Part shown: one piece after another, positions 25,314-37,403 of the stretch | Numbering within the stretch: position 1 is the first letter of the stretch | Layout: each line of letters opens with the position of its first letter | DNA from: Arthrobacter citreus | GTDB taxonomy: Bacteria; Actinomycetota; Actinomycetes; Actinomycetales; Micrococcaceae | Assembly: GCF_009192745.1 (NCBI RefSeq) | Contig: NZ_VTFV01000002.1 | Coordinates: 124,001-188,000, forward strand | Reading direction: 5' to 3' | Length of the DNA: 64,000 nt | Made by a program: the position numbers and the translations under genes | The notes under the pieces: generated by a model | What the model was told of the DNA's origin: nothing | Databases searched by the model: none | The model's input: the letters and a program-made list of their open reading frames with translations, nothing else

Positions 25314-26258
25314 TTGAACAAGAAGGACCGCATTGCCCGTGACTTCGAAGCGAATGTCACCGCAGGCGTGGAAACGGCGCGTGACTGGGCAACCCCCAAA
25401 GTAGAGGCCGCCGTCGGATGGGCAGTTCCCCGCATCGAAAAGGGAATCGAGACCGCCTCTCCGAAGATCCAGGACGGACTCAAGCGCGCAGCCGACGAGA
25501 TCGCGCAGGGCGTAGCTGTCGTGACGCCGCGGCTCCAGGACGGTCTGCAGAAAGTCGGCCCCAGGATCAGCCAGGTTGTTGACGACGCTGCACCGAGAAT
25601 CCAGACCACGCTGGACAAGGCGTCTCCTGCCCTGACCCATGCCAAGGACAAGGTTGTGGACAGCTACATTCCTACCCTGTCCTCCCGCATTGGCGAGGCC
25701 GCAGACTCCGTGTCCCGCCAGCTCGGGACAGCCACTGTTCCGGTCCAGACGGCCGTTGCCAAGGCAACCGGCAACAAAAAGGCACTGAAGCGCGCCCAGA
25801 AGGCTGCTGCCAAGGCCGCCAAGGAAGCCCGGAAGAGCAAGAACGGCGGCAAGGGCTGGCTCATCTTCGGCATCATTGCCTCCGCAGTCGTGGCCGGCGT
25901 AGCTGCCTGGCGTGCCTCCCGTCCGGTCGAGGATCCATGGAAGACTCCGGCACCGGCTCAGCCGAATGCCTCCGTTCCGGTTCCCGCTCCGGCTCCGGCA
26001 GCACCTGCTGCTCCGGCTGCTGAAGCCAAGCCTGCTGCCAAGGCAGCGGATACTCCCGCTGAGCAGGCCAAGGATACGGCGGCCACCGCTGCGCAGAAGG
26101 CCAAGGAAGCGGCACAGACCGTGAAGGAAGCGGCTGCATCCAGCACCGCGAAGGCCACCGACAAGGCCGGCGAAGCCGTGAAGAAGACGCAGGACGCAGC
26201 CGCAACGAAGTCCGGCGGCGCCCATGCAGATACCAAGGCTGACAAGCCGCAGAAGTAA
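25314..26258 (+). CDS. Ala/Lys-rich amphipathic helical membrane-associated protein
   Basis: The 314-residue product starts at TTG 25314 behind GGGAGGTAG. Residues 1-145 show repeated 11-residue-like amphipathic units (VEAAVGWAVPRIEKGIE, PRLQDGLQKVGPRIS) resembling apolipoprotein-like helices. A Lys/Ala patch (RAQKAAAKAAKEARKSK) precedes one hydrophobic helix at about 182-200 (GWLIFGIIASAVVAGVAAW). The C-terminal 110 residues are Ala/Pro/Lys low-complexity, LEA- or histone H1-like. No named family is certain. The role may be membrane or nucleoid association (inference). A strong terminator follows. Confidence 0.8.
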   Translation: MNKKDRIARDFEANVTAGVETARDWATPKVEAAVGWAVPRIEKGIETASPKIQDGLKRAADEIAQGVAVVTPRLQDGLQKVGPRISQVVDDAAPRIQTTLDKASPALTHAKDKVVDSYIPTLSSRIGEAADSVSRQLGTATVPVQTAVAKATGNKKALKRAQKAAAKAAKEARKSKNGGKGWLIFGIIASAVVAGVAAWRASRPVEDPWKTPAPAQPNASVPVPAPAPAAPAAPAAEAKPAAKAADTPAEQAKDTAATAAQKAKEAAQTVKEAAASSTAKATDKAGEAVKKTQDAAATKSGGAHADTKADKPQK

Positions 26259-26291
26259 CCTGCTCCGGCTCACCGCCGGATAAGCCCCTCA

Positions 26292-26333
26292 AAGAGGACC
26301 GGACGCCGTGAGGCGTCCGGTCCTCTTCGGTTT
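26292..26333. terminator. Strong terminator between convergent genes
   Basis: AAGAGGACCGGACGCC pairs perfectly with GGCGTCCGGTCCTCTT over 16 bp with loop GTGA, followed by CGGTTT. It is placed to stop the helical-protein transcript and probably the opposing EamA transcript. Confidence 0.85.
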
Positions 26334-26336
26334 AAG

Positions 26337-27278
26337 TCACCGTTCCACGTCCCCGCCCAGCGCCGGCGGGGCCGGCGGGGCCGGCGGCAGCGGGTCCTCA
26401 GCACCGGAAGGGCGGCCCGTTCCCTTCTTCCTTGCCTGGCCCAGCAGAACGACGGCGAGGCCCGCCAGGATCACGGCCAGGCCTGCGTAGGTGCCCGCAG
26501 GAAGCGCCTCGGAGAGAAAGACCGCTGCGAGGATCGCTGCCCCCGGAATTTCCAACAGGATGATCATCGAGACGACCAGCGGGCTGATGACTGCCAGCAG
26601 ATGGTTGAAGACAGTGTGCCCGAGCAGCTGTGCCATCACGGTGACGCCCAGGATCCCTGCCCAGGCGGCGGGAGAAAATCCGATAACGGGTTTCTGGAAG
26701 ACCAGGCACAGGACGGCAAGAATGAGGGCACAGGAACCGTAGCAGAGGGTGGTGTACGTACCGGTGGACATGGTCCTCCGGGCTTTGCCGCCGGCAATGG
26801 TGTAGAGCCCTGCCAAGGCCCCTCCGGCAACCGCCAGGGCGTCTCCGAGCAGCGCTTCCGGAGACAAGGCCACATCGAATCCGGTGATAACCAGGACGCC
26901 GGCGAAGGCCAGCACTAGTCCGGCAAGGGTCTGGGCAGCAACCGGCCTGCCGCGAAAAACGTCGAAAAGCGCAATCCATCCCGCCTGCAGGCAAACGAGC
27001 GCGGTGGCAACCGCGACCGATGTCAGCTGCAGTGCCGTGATGAAGCAGGCAAAGTGAAGTGCCAGCGCAAGGGACGCCAGTGCAGTCCAGCGCAGTTCCG
27101 TCCGGCCCAGGCTGCGGAACTGGTCCTTGCCGCGAAGCCCGGCGGGAACTCCCATGATGATGGCGCCTAAAGCGTTGCGCCAAAAGGCAATTGCTAGGGC
27201 CGGCGCGGCCGTGGCTGCCATGATGGGTCCGGACGCAGAGACGCCCAGCACGCCGACAACGGCGAGGAAAAAGGTCAT
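26337..27278 (-). CDS. EamA/DMT superfamily transporter
   Basis: A 313-residue inner-membrane protein with ten predicted helices arranged as two EamA repeats; the second begins near LAVAGGALAGLYTIAGGKARR. VISPLVVSMIILLEIPGAAILA is the conserved EamA helix where one end of the pore lies. Members export amino acids or other small metabolites; the substrate is not predictable. The C-terminal tail is Pro/Gly/Ala-rich (about 25 residues). It is a single gene. Confidence 0.88.
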   Translation of the reverse strand: MTFFLAVVGVLGVSASGPIMAATAAPALAIAFWRNALGAIIMGVPAGLRGKDQFRSLGRTELRWTALASLALALHFACFITALQLTSVAVATALVCLQAGWIALFDVFRGRPVAAQTLAGLVLAFAGVLVITGFDVALSPEALLGDALAVAGGALAGLYTIAGGKARRTMSTGTYTTLCYGSCALILAVLCLVFQKPVIGFSPAAWAGILGVTVMAQLLGHTVFNHLLAVISPLVVSMIILLEIPGAAILAAVFLSEALPAGTYAGLAVILAGLAVVLLGQARKKGTGRPSGAEDPLPPAPPAPPALGGDVER

Positions 27279-27392
27279 TCCCCGAGGTTATTGCCTGTGC
27301 CCGTTCCCTGGCCGTACCTGTGACGTACAGGCGCTCTTGTGTCGGCCGCCGCCCGGCGTCGGCTGGTGCGGGCGCAGGACTTCGGTTAAAGC

Positions 27393-27420
27393 AGAAAGTC
27401 CCGGCCAGTTGGCCGGGACT
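27393..27420 (-). terminator. Terminator of tRNA-Ala
   Basis: AGTCCCGGCC and GGCCGGGACT arms with AGTT loop; on the minus strand followed by TTTCTG, 9 nt past the tRNA 3' end. Confidence 0.8.
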
Positions 27421-27429
27421 CTCTTTCGG

Positions 27430-27502
27430 TGGAGGCACGGGGACTCGAACCCCGAACCCCCTGCTTGCAAAGCAGGTGCGCTACCAATTGCGCCATGCCC
27501 CC
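27430..27502 (-). tRNA. tRNA-Ala(TGC)
   Basis: A 73-nt cloverleaf: acceptor GGGGGCA/TGCCTCC with discriminator A, anticodon arm CCTGC-TTTGCAA-GCAGG giving TGC, and T arm GGGGTTCGAGTCCCC. CCA is not encoded. It pairs with tRNA-Ile 230 nt upstream, the order often found next to gyrA in actinobacteria. Confidence 0.97.
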
Positions 27503-27569
27503 GAATTTGGAACTTCACCAGTATATCCCACCTGTGAGGGTGGTCAAACCGGGCCGTTCCTAAGTGGAG

Positions 27570-27689
27570 CTACTCAACCTTGTCGGTCGAGGCCTTCCAG
27601 ACGGATTTCTCCGCAGCAGTTTCCTGCCATTTCTTGAAGGCGAAGACTCCCGCTGCCGTTGCCGCTGCAATTGCAATCAGCTTCTTCAC
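27570..27689 (-). CDS. DLW-39 family microprotein
   Basis: A 39-residue protein beginning MKKLIAIAAATAAGVFAFKK and ending with a charged helix that closes in DKVE. The exact length of 39 residues, the short N-terminal hydrophobic helix and the position between tRNA-Ile and tRNA-Ala beside gyrA fit the actinobacterial DLW-39 family, whose function is unknown. Start GTG 27689 follows AAGGAG by 6 nt. Confidence 0.85.
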   Translation of the reverse strand: MKKLIAIAAATAAGVFAFKKWQETAAEKSVWKASTDKVE

Positions 27690-27733
27690 AGTGTCTCCTT
27701 GCCGTTGTGGTCAACCATTCTCATGGTCTTCCG

Positions 27734-27807
27734 TGGGCGTACCAGGACTTGAACCTGGGACCTCTTCGTTATCAGCGAAGCGCTCTAACCGCCTGAGCTA
27801 TACGCCC
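27734..27807 (-). tRNA. tRNA-Ile(GAT)
   Basis: A 74-nt cloverleaf: acceptor GGGCGTA/TACGCCC with discriminator A, D arm AGCTCAGGCGGTTAGAGC, anticodon loop CTGATAA giving GAT, and T arm CCAGGTTCAAGTCCTGG. CCA is not encoded. It lies downstream of the gyrB-gyrA-DUF3566 unit on the same strand. Confidence 0.97.
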
Positions 27808-27875
27808 CGATACCTCACCGGGCCGAGATAAGACTCTACCGTACCCTCGACCAGTTCAACAAATCCGCTGCGTTC

Positions 27876-27906
27876 TTCCGGTGCGGGCGTGCTGCCCGCA
27901 CCGGAA
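27876..27906 (-). terminator. Hairpin after the gyrA-DUF3566 unit
   Basis: TTCCGGTGCGGGC and its exact complement form a 13-bp stem with a 5-nt loop, 12 nt after the DUF3566 stop. It lacks a clear T-run. Confidence 0.6.
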
Positions 27907-27917
27907 AAGACGCGCAA

Positions 27918-28424
27918 TTAGTCGTCGGTGAGGGTGACGCCGATGCCGCCCACCAGGGTGGAGGCGATGTTGTACAGCACGGCCGAAAGCATCGACAGTG
28001 CAGTCAGAAGCAGGACATTGACGACTGCGATGATCGTGGCGAATGACACCACCTGTCCCAGCGACGCAAACTCCCGCAGGTCGAATCCGCCGGATTCAGA
28101 CCCGGCGATTTCACCCAGGAGCCGGTTTACCTGGTCGAAGATGCCGGTGAGGTCCAGGACCGTCCACAAGACAATCGCAGCCACAACCGTCACCACTCCG
28201 AGGGCAACGGAGAGCAGGAAGGACATCTTCAGGACCGACCACGGGTCGATCTTGCTCACCAGCAGGCGGGCCTTGCGGGCCTTCGCCTTGGGTGCCGGCT
28301 TGACCAGCGGCTGTCGGTTGCCGCCTGGCGCGCTCTGACCCGTCCCAGGCCGCTGGGCAGGCCGGGCCGGGGTCTTCACCCTCGGTCCGCCGCCGGACCT
28401 GGCGTTAGAGTTGGTCGAGCTCAC
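27918..28424 (-). CDS. DUF3566 membrane protein
   Basis: A 168-residue protein with a 60-residue Pro/Lys/Arg-rich N-terminal region and two membrane helices, at about 70-92 ([21 protein letters not shown]) and 128-152 ([22 protein letters not shown]). The segment [21 protein letters not shown] is the DUF3566 signature. The gene overlaps the gyrA stop by 4 nt (ATGA), a constant arrangement in actinobacteria. No function has been established for the family. Confidence 0.92.
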   Translation of the reverse strand: MSSTNSNARSGGGPRVKTPARPAQRPGTGQSAPGGNRQPLVKPAPKAKARKARLLVSKIDPWSVLKMSFLLSVALGVVTVVAAIVLWTVLDLTGIFDQVNRLLGEIAGSESGGFDLREFASLGQVVSFATIIAVVNVLLLTALSMLSAVLYNIASTLVGGIGVTLTDD

Positions 28425-31054
28425 TCGGTACCTCCATCTTCAGCAGACTGCGCGTCGCGCCCAGCCGTTTCGTCTGTAGACAACGGTACTTCATCCACGG
28501 ATACCTCCACAGATTCGCCGCCGGCAGCTGCCTCGTCCTCGTCCGCATCCACGGCGAGGTCACGCTCGGAGTTCCGGGCCACCGCAATAATGCGGTCGTT
28601 CTTGTCCGGCTTGGCAAAAATGACGCCCATGGTGTCGCGGCCCTTCGCGGGGACCCCTGAGACTGCGGAGCGCACAACCTTGCCGCCCTGCATTACCACC
28701 AGGACCTCGTCCTCTTCCTGGACAACCATCGCGCCCACCAGGTGGCCCCGGTCCTCGTTGTACTTGCCAACCTTGATGCCCAGTCCGCCTCGGCCCTGGA
28801 CACGGTATTCATCCACGCTGGTGCGCTTGGCATAGCCGCCCTCGGTCACGATGAAGACATAGGAGTCTTCGGTCACCACGTCGGCTGCGAGCAGCTCGTC
28901 GTCTTCGCGGAACTTCATGCCGGTGACACCTGATGTGGCGCGTCCCATGGGACGAAGAGCCTCGTCGGTCGCGGTGAACCGCAGCGACTGGCCCTTGCGG
29001 GATACCAGCATCAGGTCGTCCGTTTCGGAGACCAGCTGGGCCGAAACCACTTCGTCGCCTTCACGCAGGTTGATGGCGATGACGCCAGCCGAGCGGTTGG
29101 TGTCGTAGTCGGAGAGCTGGGTCTTCTTGACCAGGCCGCGCTTGGTGGCCAGCACCAGGTACGGAGCAGCGTCATAGTCGGGCAGGTCCAGAACCTGGGC
29201 GATATGTTCGTCCGGTTGGAACGCCAGCAGGTTCGCAACGTGCTGGCCCTTGGCGTCGCGTCCGGCTTCGGCCAGCTCATAGGCCTTGGCGCGGTAGACC
29301 CGGCCCAGGTTGGTGAAGAAGAGCAGCCAATGGTGCGTGGTGGTGACGAAGAAGTGCTCAACGACGTCGTCTCCGCGCAGCTGGGCACCGCGGATGCCCT
29401 TGCCGCCGCGGTGCTGCGCCCGGTAGTTGTCGCTGCGGGTGCGCTTGACGTAGCCGCCGCGGGTGATGGTGACGACCATTTCCTCTTCGGGGATCAGGTC
29501 TTCCATGCTCATGTCGCCGTCGTAGCCCATTAGGACCTTGGTGCGGCGCTCATCTCCGTGCTTGTCCACGATCTCGGCCAGCTCTTCGCTGACAATGCTG
29601 CGCTGGCGTTCCTCGGAGGCGAGGATGGCGTTGTACTCGGCGATTTCAAGTTCGAGCTTGGCGTGCTGGTCCTGGATCTTCTGCCGTTCCAGGGCTGCCA
29701 GGCGGCGCAGCTGCATGTCCAGGATGGCCTGGGACTGCAGTTCGTCGATGTCCAGCAGCTGCATCAGGCCGGTGCGGGCTTCGTCCACGGTGCTGGAGCG
29801 GCGGATCAGGGCAATGACCTCATCCAGTGCATCCAGTGCCTTGAGCAGGCCGCGCAGGATGTGAGCGACTTCCTCGGCCTTGCGCAGCCGGTAACGGGTA
29901 CGCCGGACGATGACCTCGAGCTGGTGGGTGACCCAGTGCCGGATGAACGCATCCAGGCTCAGCGTGCGGGGCACACCGTCAACGATGGCAAGCATGTTGG
30001 CACCGAAGTTGTCCTGCAGCTGCGTGTGCTTGTACAGGTTGTTCAGCACAACCTTGGCGACGGCGTCGCGCTTGAGGACGATTACCAGGCGCTGGCCGGT
30101 GCGGCCGGAGGTTTCATCGCGCATATCGGCGATGCCGGTGATCTTGCCGTCCTTGACCAGTTCGGCAATCTTGATGGCCAGGTTGTCCGGGTTGGCCATG
30201 TAGGGCAGCTCGGTGACAACCAGGCAGGTGCGCCCCTGTATTTCCTCCACGTTGACCACGGCCCGCATGGTGATGGAACCGCGGCCGGTGCGGTAGGCGT
30301 CCTCGATGCCCTTGTGGCCCAGAATCGTGGCGCCGGTGGGGAAGTCCGGTCCCTTGACCCGCTTAATCAGTTCCTCGAGCAGCTCCTCGTTGGAAGCCTC
30401 CGGGTGCTCCAGGTACCACTGCACACCGTCAGCCACCTCGCGCAGGTTGTGCGGGGGAATGTTGGTGGCCATGCCGACGGCGATGCCGGAGGAACCGTTG
30501 ACCAGCAGGTTCGGGAAGCGGGCCGGCAGGATGGTGGGTTCCTGGTTGCGGCCGTCGTAGTTGTCCATAAAATCGACGGTTTCCTCGTCGATGTCACGGA
30601 CCATCTCCATGGCCAGCGGTGCCATCTTGGTTTCGGTGTAACGCGGTGCGGCAGCGCCGTCGTTGCCCGGAGAGCCAAAGTTGCCCTGGCCAAGGGCCAG
30701 CGGTGCTCGCATGACCCAGTCCTGGATCAGGCGGACCAGCGCATCGTAGATCGCTGAGTCGCCGTGCGGGTGGTACTGGCCCATGACTTCGCCAACCACG
30801 CGGGCGCACTTGTTGAAGGACCGGTCGGGCCGGTAGCCGCCGTCGTACATCGCGTAGATGACGCGGCGGTGCACGGGCTTCAGGCCGTCGCGCACGTCCG
30901 GCAGGGCGCGCCCGACGATGACCGCCATGGCGTAGTCCAGGTAGGAGCGCTGCATTTCAGTCTGCAGGTCAATCTGCTCCACGCGGTCGGAGATGACGTT
31001 CCCGCTGACGGGTTCGAGCTCGCCTCCGGGGACCTCCGGGGTCTCATCACTCAT
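28421..31054 (-). CDS. gyrA: DNA gyrase subunit A
   Basis: The 877-residue GyrA. The breakage-reunion domain holds [15 protein letters not shown], the quinolone-resistance-determining region, and the catalytic Tyr in [14 protein letters not shown]. The C-terminal beta-pinwheel carries a GyrA box, [12 protein letters not shown]. The final 40 residues are acidic ([11 protein letters not shown]). GyrA forms the A2B2 tetramer that introduces negative supercoils. The gene is 48 nt downstream of gyrB. At the codon equivalent to Ser83 of E. coli GyrA the sequence reads S in GDSA, with no obvious resistance change. Confidence 0.98.
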   Translation of the reverse strand: MSDETPEVPGGELEPVSGNVISDRVEQIDLQTEMQRSYLDYAMAVIVGRALPDVRDGLKPVHRRVIYAMYDGGYRPDRSFNKCARVVGEVMGQYHPHGDSAIYDALVRLIQDWVMRAPLALGQGNFGSPGNDGAAAPRYTETKMAPLAMEMVRDIDEETVDFMDNYDGRNQEPTILPARFPNLLVNGSSGIAVGMATNIPPHNLREVADGVQWYLEHPEASNEELLEELIKRVKGPDFPTGATILGHKGIEDAYRTGRGSITMRAVVNVEEIQGRTCLVVTELPYMANPDNLAIKIAELVKDGKITGIADMRDETSGRTGQRLVIVLKRDAVAKVVLNNLYKHTQLQDNFGANMLAIVDGVPRTLSLDAFIRHWVTHQLEVIVRRTRYRLRKAEEVAHILRGLLKALDALDEVIALIRRSSTVDEARTGLMQLLDIDELQSQAILDMQLRRLAALERQKIQDQHAKLELEIAEYNAILASEERQRSIVSEELAEIVDKHGDERRTKVLMGYDGDMSMEDLIPEEEMVVTITRGGYVKRTRSDNYRAQHRGGKGIRGAQLRGDDVVEHFFVTTTHHWLLFFTNLGRVYRAKAYELAEAGRDAKGQHVANLLAFQPDEHIAQVLDLPDYDAAPYLVLATKRGLVKKTQLSDYDTNRSAGVIAINLREGDEVVSAQLVSETDDLMLVSRKGQSLRFTATDEALRPMGRATSGVTGMKFREDDELLAADVVTEDSYVFIVTEGGYAKRTSVDEYRVQGRGGLGIKVGKYNEDRGHLVGAMVVQEEDEVLVVMQGGKVVRSAVSGVPAKGRDTMGVIFAKPDKNDRIIAVARNSERDLAVDADEDEAAAGGESVEVSVDEVPLSTDETAGRDAQSAEDGGTE

Positions 31055-31102
31055 TGGTTGTGTTCCGTTCTAAGTTCTTAAAAAGTCCGGGTAGCTGCGG
31101 CA

Positions 31103-33196
<2,094 letters not shown>

Positions 33197-33452
33197 TCAG
33201 AATTTGGCACCCCGTCCTGCAGCGGACAGGGGACCTCTATTACCAATTCTACCGTGCTAAGGGGACCTTTGCTGGCCAAAACACCCCTCCAGCGGCCACT
33301 AAAGCGGGTTATGAGCGGTTTTCAAGCGGTTCCACGGCTCCGGATACGTCCTGCGGGGTTTGCAGCCCGCAAACCCGCACGGAAGGCGTGTGAACGCGAG
33401 CACAATTAGAGCGTTTTTTCAACAACTTTTTTCGCACCCACCCCACAGTCAA

Positions 33453-33998
33453 CTATCCGTAGGTGTCCCGGGGGCCGCGGCCCTTGACGCTGCGCAGGCC
33501 CTTGCGCCAGTTAGGCGCCGCCGGACCGATCACTTCGATGCGTGTGACGACGCCGCTGCCGAGTTCGGCGTCGAAGCGTTCAATCAGTGTCTGGCGCAGC
33601 AGCCGCAGCTGGGTCGCCCAGGCTGTGGAGTCACACCGGACCTGCACGGTGGTGTCGGAGAAGGACTCGGGCTTGCAGTGGGCGCTGACATCCGGACCAA
33701 CGAGCTCTTCCCAGCGCGAGATGACAGACCCTACCGCCACCGGCGAATTCCAGCCGCGTTCGTTAACGAACCGGCTGAAAACCTTGCCCAGGCCCTGGGG
33801 GTCGCGTCCGGTGTACTCCCCCGGAATGAACGGCGTTGATTTTCGTGCCTGTTTCCGTCTGGTGGCCGGCATCCGCTGGTTCCCGCGGGCCTGCGCTGCC
33901 TGCCGCATCCGGTTCAGCTGTTCCTGGGCGGCATCCGGAAGATCATTTGCGACGGGTTCCGAACCGCTCCCGCCAGGTGCCTCATCCTGCGGCTGCAC
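33453..33998 (-). CDS. DUF721 (DciA-like) protein
   Basis: The 181-residue form starts at GTG 33998, behind GGAGGAATCC, and overlaps the recF stop by 17 nt. An ATG at 34061 would overlap by 80 nt. The C-terminal domain (about 75-165) is DUF721: [37 protein letters not shown] and a late VTRIEVIGP. The N-terminus is charged and probably disordered. DciA-type proteins load or assist the replicative helicase in bacteria lacking DnaC, which fits this origin-proximal position. Confidence 0.88.
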   Translation of the reverse strand: MQPQDEAPGGSGSEPVANDLPDAAQEQLNRMRQAAQARGNQRMPATRRKQARKSTPFIPGEYTGRDPQGLGKVFSRFVNERGWNSPVAVGSVISRWEELVGPDVSAHCKPESFSDTTVQVRCDSTAWATQLRLLRQTLIERFDAELGSGVVTRIEVIGPAAPNWRKGLRSVKGRGPRDTYG

Positions 33999-35166
33999 GG
34001 ATTCCTCCGGGGATGACGGGGATCTGGTCTCCGGCCAGGGCTTCGGGGATGTCTTCGGCAACTGCAGCAGTCACGAGTACCTGTTCGGCTCCCGCCACGA
34101 TCGATGCGAGCCGGCCGCGGCGGCCGGCATCGAGTTCAGCGAAGACATCATCCAGGATCAGGATGGGACCCGACCCGGGCGTCGGATCGTCGTCGCGCAG
34201 CAGGTAGTAGGACGCCAGGCGCATAGCCAGGGCAAGCGACCAGGTCTCGCCGTGGGAGGCATACCCCTTCGCCGGTGCCTGCCCCAGGGAAAGCTCGACG
34301 TCGTCGCGGTGCGGGCCCACCAGCGATACTCCCCGGTCGATTTCGCGTTTCCGGTTCGCGGCGAACGCCTGCAGGAACCGCTCGCGGAGCTCTTCCTGAG
34401 TCAGCCCCAGCAGCTCCGCCGGATCGGCGCCGGAGGGTGAGGCGCCGTCGTCGTCCACTTCGCCCAGCAGCGTTGAACGGTATGTCCCGCTGACTTCCTT
34501 CGAACCGTCGGTTAGGTCTTGGTAAGCACCTTTCAGATGCGGGCTGAGCCGGTCAAGTGCCTGCAGGCGCGCGGCAACCAGCTGCGCACCGGCCTCGGCC
34601 ATGTGATGGTCCCACACCTCGAGGGTAGCCTCATGGGCAGAGGTGAACCGGCCGCTGATCCGGGCGGATTTCAGCAGGGCATTGCGCTGCTTGAGGACCC
34701 GCTCATAGTCCGCACGGGTCGCGGCGTGCCGCGGAACCAGGGAAACGATCAGGTCATCGAGGAAGCGGCGGCGGGACGACGGGTCGCCCTTGACCAGGGC
34801 AAGGTCTTCCGGAGCGAACAGGACGGTGCGGCAGATGCCCAGGATGTCCCGGGCACGCACCGGGTTGGCGCGGTTGATGCGTGCCCGGTTGGCCCTGCCG
34901 GGGTTGATCTCCACTTCCAGCGCCGTGGACTGGGAACCGCGGACAACGCGTGCCCGTACCAGGGCCTGCTCGGCGTCGAATGCGACCAGCGGCGCATCGG
35001 AACTCACGCGGTGGGATGAGAGCGAGGCCAGATAACCGATCGATTCGACGATGTTGGTCTTGCCCGTGCCGTTCGGGCCCACGAATACGCTGACGCCGGG
35101 GTTCAGGCTGAGATCCAGCTGCCCGTAGCTTCGAAAACCGGTCAGGGAAAGGTAATCAACGTACAC
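33982..35166 (-). CDS. recF: RecF recombination/replication-repair ATPase
   Basis: A 394-residue SMC-like ATPase. Walker A is [18 protein letters not shown] near residue 30, the signature motif lies near SLALAMRLA, and Walker B is [17 protein letters not shown]. RecF loads RecA at gapped DNA together with RecO and RecR. GTG 35166 ([15 protein letters not shown]) is preferred because GGTGGAG lies about 7 nt upstream and other RecF proteins begin here; an ATG 12 codons upstream exists. Confidence 0.95.
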   Translation of the reverse strand: MYVDYLSLTGFRSYGQLDLSLNPGVSVFVGPNGTGKTNIVESIGYLASLSSHRVSSDAPLVAFDAEQALVRARVVRGSQSTALEVEINPGRANRARINRANPVRARDILGICRTVLFAPEDLALVKGDPSSRRRFLDDLIVSLVPRHAATRADYERVLKQRNALLKSARISGRFTSAHEATLEVWDHHMAEAGAQLVAARLQALDRLSPHLKGAYQDLTDGSKEVSGTYRSTLLGEVDDDGASPSGADPAELLGLTQEELRERFLQAFAANRKREIDRGVSLVGPHRDDVELSLGQAPAKGYASHGETWSLALAMRLASYYLLRDDDPTPGSGPILILDDVFAELDAGRRGRLASIVAGAEQVLVTAAVAEDIPEALAGDQIPVIPGGIRAAAG

Positions 35167-35248
35167 GCTGCTCCACCTGGGCCTGCCTTCCATTCCTTGC
35201 ATCTGCCATCCGGCCGCCTGCGGCCTTCCGCATCCAGCCTACAACCGC

Positions 35249-36211
35249 TCACTCCGGGGCGCCGGTTTCCCCGATTGCCTGTTCGGCCTCCGTCTGGGAA
35301 CGCTGCGCCGGTGCCGCGGTGTCCGGACCGGAAGCCTGCCTTACGGCGTGGCCGCCGAATTGTCCGCGCAGGGCCGCGACCAGCTTCATGGCCGACGAAT
35401 CCTCCTGCCGCGAGGTGAAACGGGCAAACACTGCCGCTGAGATCACCGGGGCCGGAACTTCAGCGGCCAGCGCTTCCTCCACGCTCCAGCGGCCCTCACC
35501 CGAATCCTCGACAAATCCCGCTATCCGGCTGAGCCCCGGGTCCTCCTTCACGGCCCTGACGGCCAGTTCCAACAACCAGGAGCGGATAACCGTTCCGCTT
35601 TGCCAAGCACGGAGAATGCCGCCTACATCCTGGATGATTTCCTGGGATTCGAGCAGTTCGTACCCCTCGGCGTAGGCCTGCATGAGCCCGTATTCGATGC
35701 CGTTATGCACCATCTTGGCGTAATGGCCCGCACCGACGGAGCCAGCGTGCACGAACCCGTCGGCCCGGTCCCCTTCAGGGCGGAGGGCGTCGAAGACCGG
35801 CATTGCTTCGGCGACGTCGGTCTCGTTTCCGCCCACCATCAGGCCGTATCCGTTTTCCCGGCCCCAGACTCCTCCCGAGACACCGCAGTCCAGGTACCGG
35901 ATGCCCCGGGACGCCAGCTGTTCGGCATGCCTGAGGTCATCGGTATAGCGGGAATTTCCGCCTTCGATCACGAGGTCCCCCTCGCTGAGGACCTCAGCGA
36001 GGTCGGTAACCACCGCCGAGGTGGCGCTGCCGCTCGGGACCATGACCCACACGAGGCGCGGAACCGTTAGCTGGGCGGCCAGTTCCGTCAGCGAGCCGGC
36101 GTCGGAGAGCACCGGGTTCCGGTCGAAGCCGGAGACCTGGATGCCTTTGGAACGCAGCCTTTCCCGCATGGGCAGGCCCATTTTTCCCAGTCCGATCAGG
36201 CCAATGTGCAT
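35249..36211 (-). CDS. gnd: 6-phosphogluconate dehydrogenase, short form
   Basis: The 320-residue enzyme starts with a dinucleotide fold, MHIGLIGLGKMGLPMRERL. The substrate-binding region holds CGVSGGVWGRENGYGLM, and the catalytic Lys is in AKMVHNGIEYGLMQAY. Length and features match the short NAD-preferring class. It converts 6-phosphogluconate to ribulose 5-phosphate and carbon dioxide. The gene lies between dnaN and recF, a well-known actinobacterial arrangement; the gluconokinase at 8.4 kb feeds this step. Confidence 0.95.
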   Translation of the reverse strand: MHIGLIGLGKMGLPMRERLRSKGIQVSGFDRNPVLSDAGSLTELAAQLTVPRLVWVMVPSGSATSAVVTDLAEVLSEGDLVIEGGNSRYTDDLRHAEQLASRGIRYLDCGVSGGVWGRENGYGLMVGGNETDVAEAMPVFDALRPEGDRADGFVHAGSVGAGHYAKMVHNGIEYGLMQAYAEGYELLESQEIIQDVGGILRAWQSGTVIRSWLLELAVRAVKEDPGLSRIAGFVEDSGEGRWSVEEALAAEVPAPVISAAVFARFTSRQEDSSAMKLVAALRGQFGGHAVRQASGPDTAAPAQRSQTEAEQAIGETGAPE

Positions 36212-36278
36212 TTCGGTTCCTTCCTGCTCAGGTCCACAGGCGTGGACTGGAAAGGCTCTCGAGATGCGGCGGAAAGCC

Positions 36279-37403
36279 TTACTGGTTAGGCAGCCGGACC
36301 GGCATCAGCAGGTACCGGTAGTCTTCCTGGTCGTCGCCGGTGAGCTCTTCCTGTGCGGAGATCACGGCCGGCTTCGGCGGGGTAGTGAAGGAGAAACGCA
36401 CGTACTTGCTGGGGAAGGCACCAAGGCCTTCGCTGAGGTAGTGCGGGTTGAACGCGACGGTGATGTCGTCGCCGACGAGGGATGCTTCAAGCGCCTCGGA
36501 GGCCTGGGCATCTTCGCCGGTCCCGGCATCAAGGGTGACCTGACCGTCGGTGAAGGCAAGGCGCACCGGCGTATTCCGCTCCGCGACGAGAGAGACGCGG
36601 CGGACCGCTTCGACCAGGGCATGGGTTTCGACGGTGGCGTGGATTGGCGTGTTCTCGGGGAACAGGGACCGGATCTTCGGGTAGTCCCCGTCCACCAGGA
36701 GCGACGTCGTTCGCCGCCCTCCGCTTTCGAACCCGATAAGTTCGCTGTCCCCGGACAGGGCAATGTTCAGGTCCCCTCCGCTGCCGAGCGTTTTCGCCAC
36801 TTCATTCAGCGTTTTTGCCTTCACCAGGGCGGAGGTCGAGATTCCCGGGGTGGCGGGCTTCCAGGGGAGTTCACGCAGGGCGAGCCGGTAGCGGTCGGTG
36901 GCTAGGAACGTAATGAGATCGTCTTCGATCTCCATCCGCACACCGGTGAGGATCGGCAGGGTGTCATCACGGCTGGCGGCGATGATCACCTGGGAAACAG
37001 CCTGCGCGAAGGCATCGCCGTCAACCACTCCGCTGACATCCGGGAGTGCGGGGAGCTCAGGGTATTCGGAGACCGGCATGGTTGCCAGGTTGAAGCGGCT
37101 GTTGCGGCAAGTCAGCGTGACCTTGGATCCGTCAGTTTCCACGTCCACCGGCGCCGAGGGGAGGCTGCGGCAGATCTCTGCCAGCAGCCGGCCCGATACC
37201 AGGATGGTGCCCTCTTCAGAGATGTCTGCAGGGATCTGCAGCCTCGCGGAAATCTCGTAGTCGAAGCTGGCAATGCTCAGGGAGCCGGACTCCGCTTTGA
37301 TCAGCAGGCCCGAAAGCACCGGAACCGGCGGGCGGGGGGAGAGGGACCGTGCTGTCCACGTAACCGCCTCGGCCAGGACATCCCGCTCAACTCTGAACTT
37401 CAC
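36279..37403 (-). CDS. dnaN: DNA polymerase III sliding clamp (beta subunit)
   Basis: The 374-residue three-domain clamp: MKFRVERDVLAEAVTWTARS at the start, and the C-terminal YLLMPVRLPNQ in place of the usual MPMRL ending. It forms a ring dimer tethering polymerases to DNA. The start faces the oriC region and is read away from dnaA on the minus strand, as in most Gram-positive origins. Confidence 0.97.
   Translation of the reverse strand: MKFRVERDVLAEAVTWTARSLSPRPPVPVLSGLLIKAESGSLSIASFDYEISARLQIPADISEEGTILVSGRLLAEICRSLPSAPVDVETDGSKVTLTCRNSRFNLATMPVSEYPELPALPDVSGVVDGDAFAQAVSQVIIAASRDDTLPILTGVRMEIEDDLITFLATDRYRLALRELPWKPATPGISTSALVKAKTLNEVAKTLGSGGDLNIALSGDSELIGFESGGRRTTSLLVDGDYPKIRSLFPENTPIHATVETHALVEAVRRVSLVAERNTPVRLAFTDGQVTLDAGTGEDAQASEALEASLVGDDITVAFNPHYLSEGLGAFPSKYVRFSFTTPPKPAVISAQEELTGDDQEDYRYLLMPVRLPNQ

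Noticed and set aside
29558-30757. 399-codon plus-strand open frame opposite gyrA
   Set aside because: Antisense shadow of gyrA: Val/Gln/Gly/His-rich with no domain and no ribosome-binding site.
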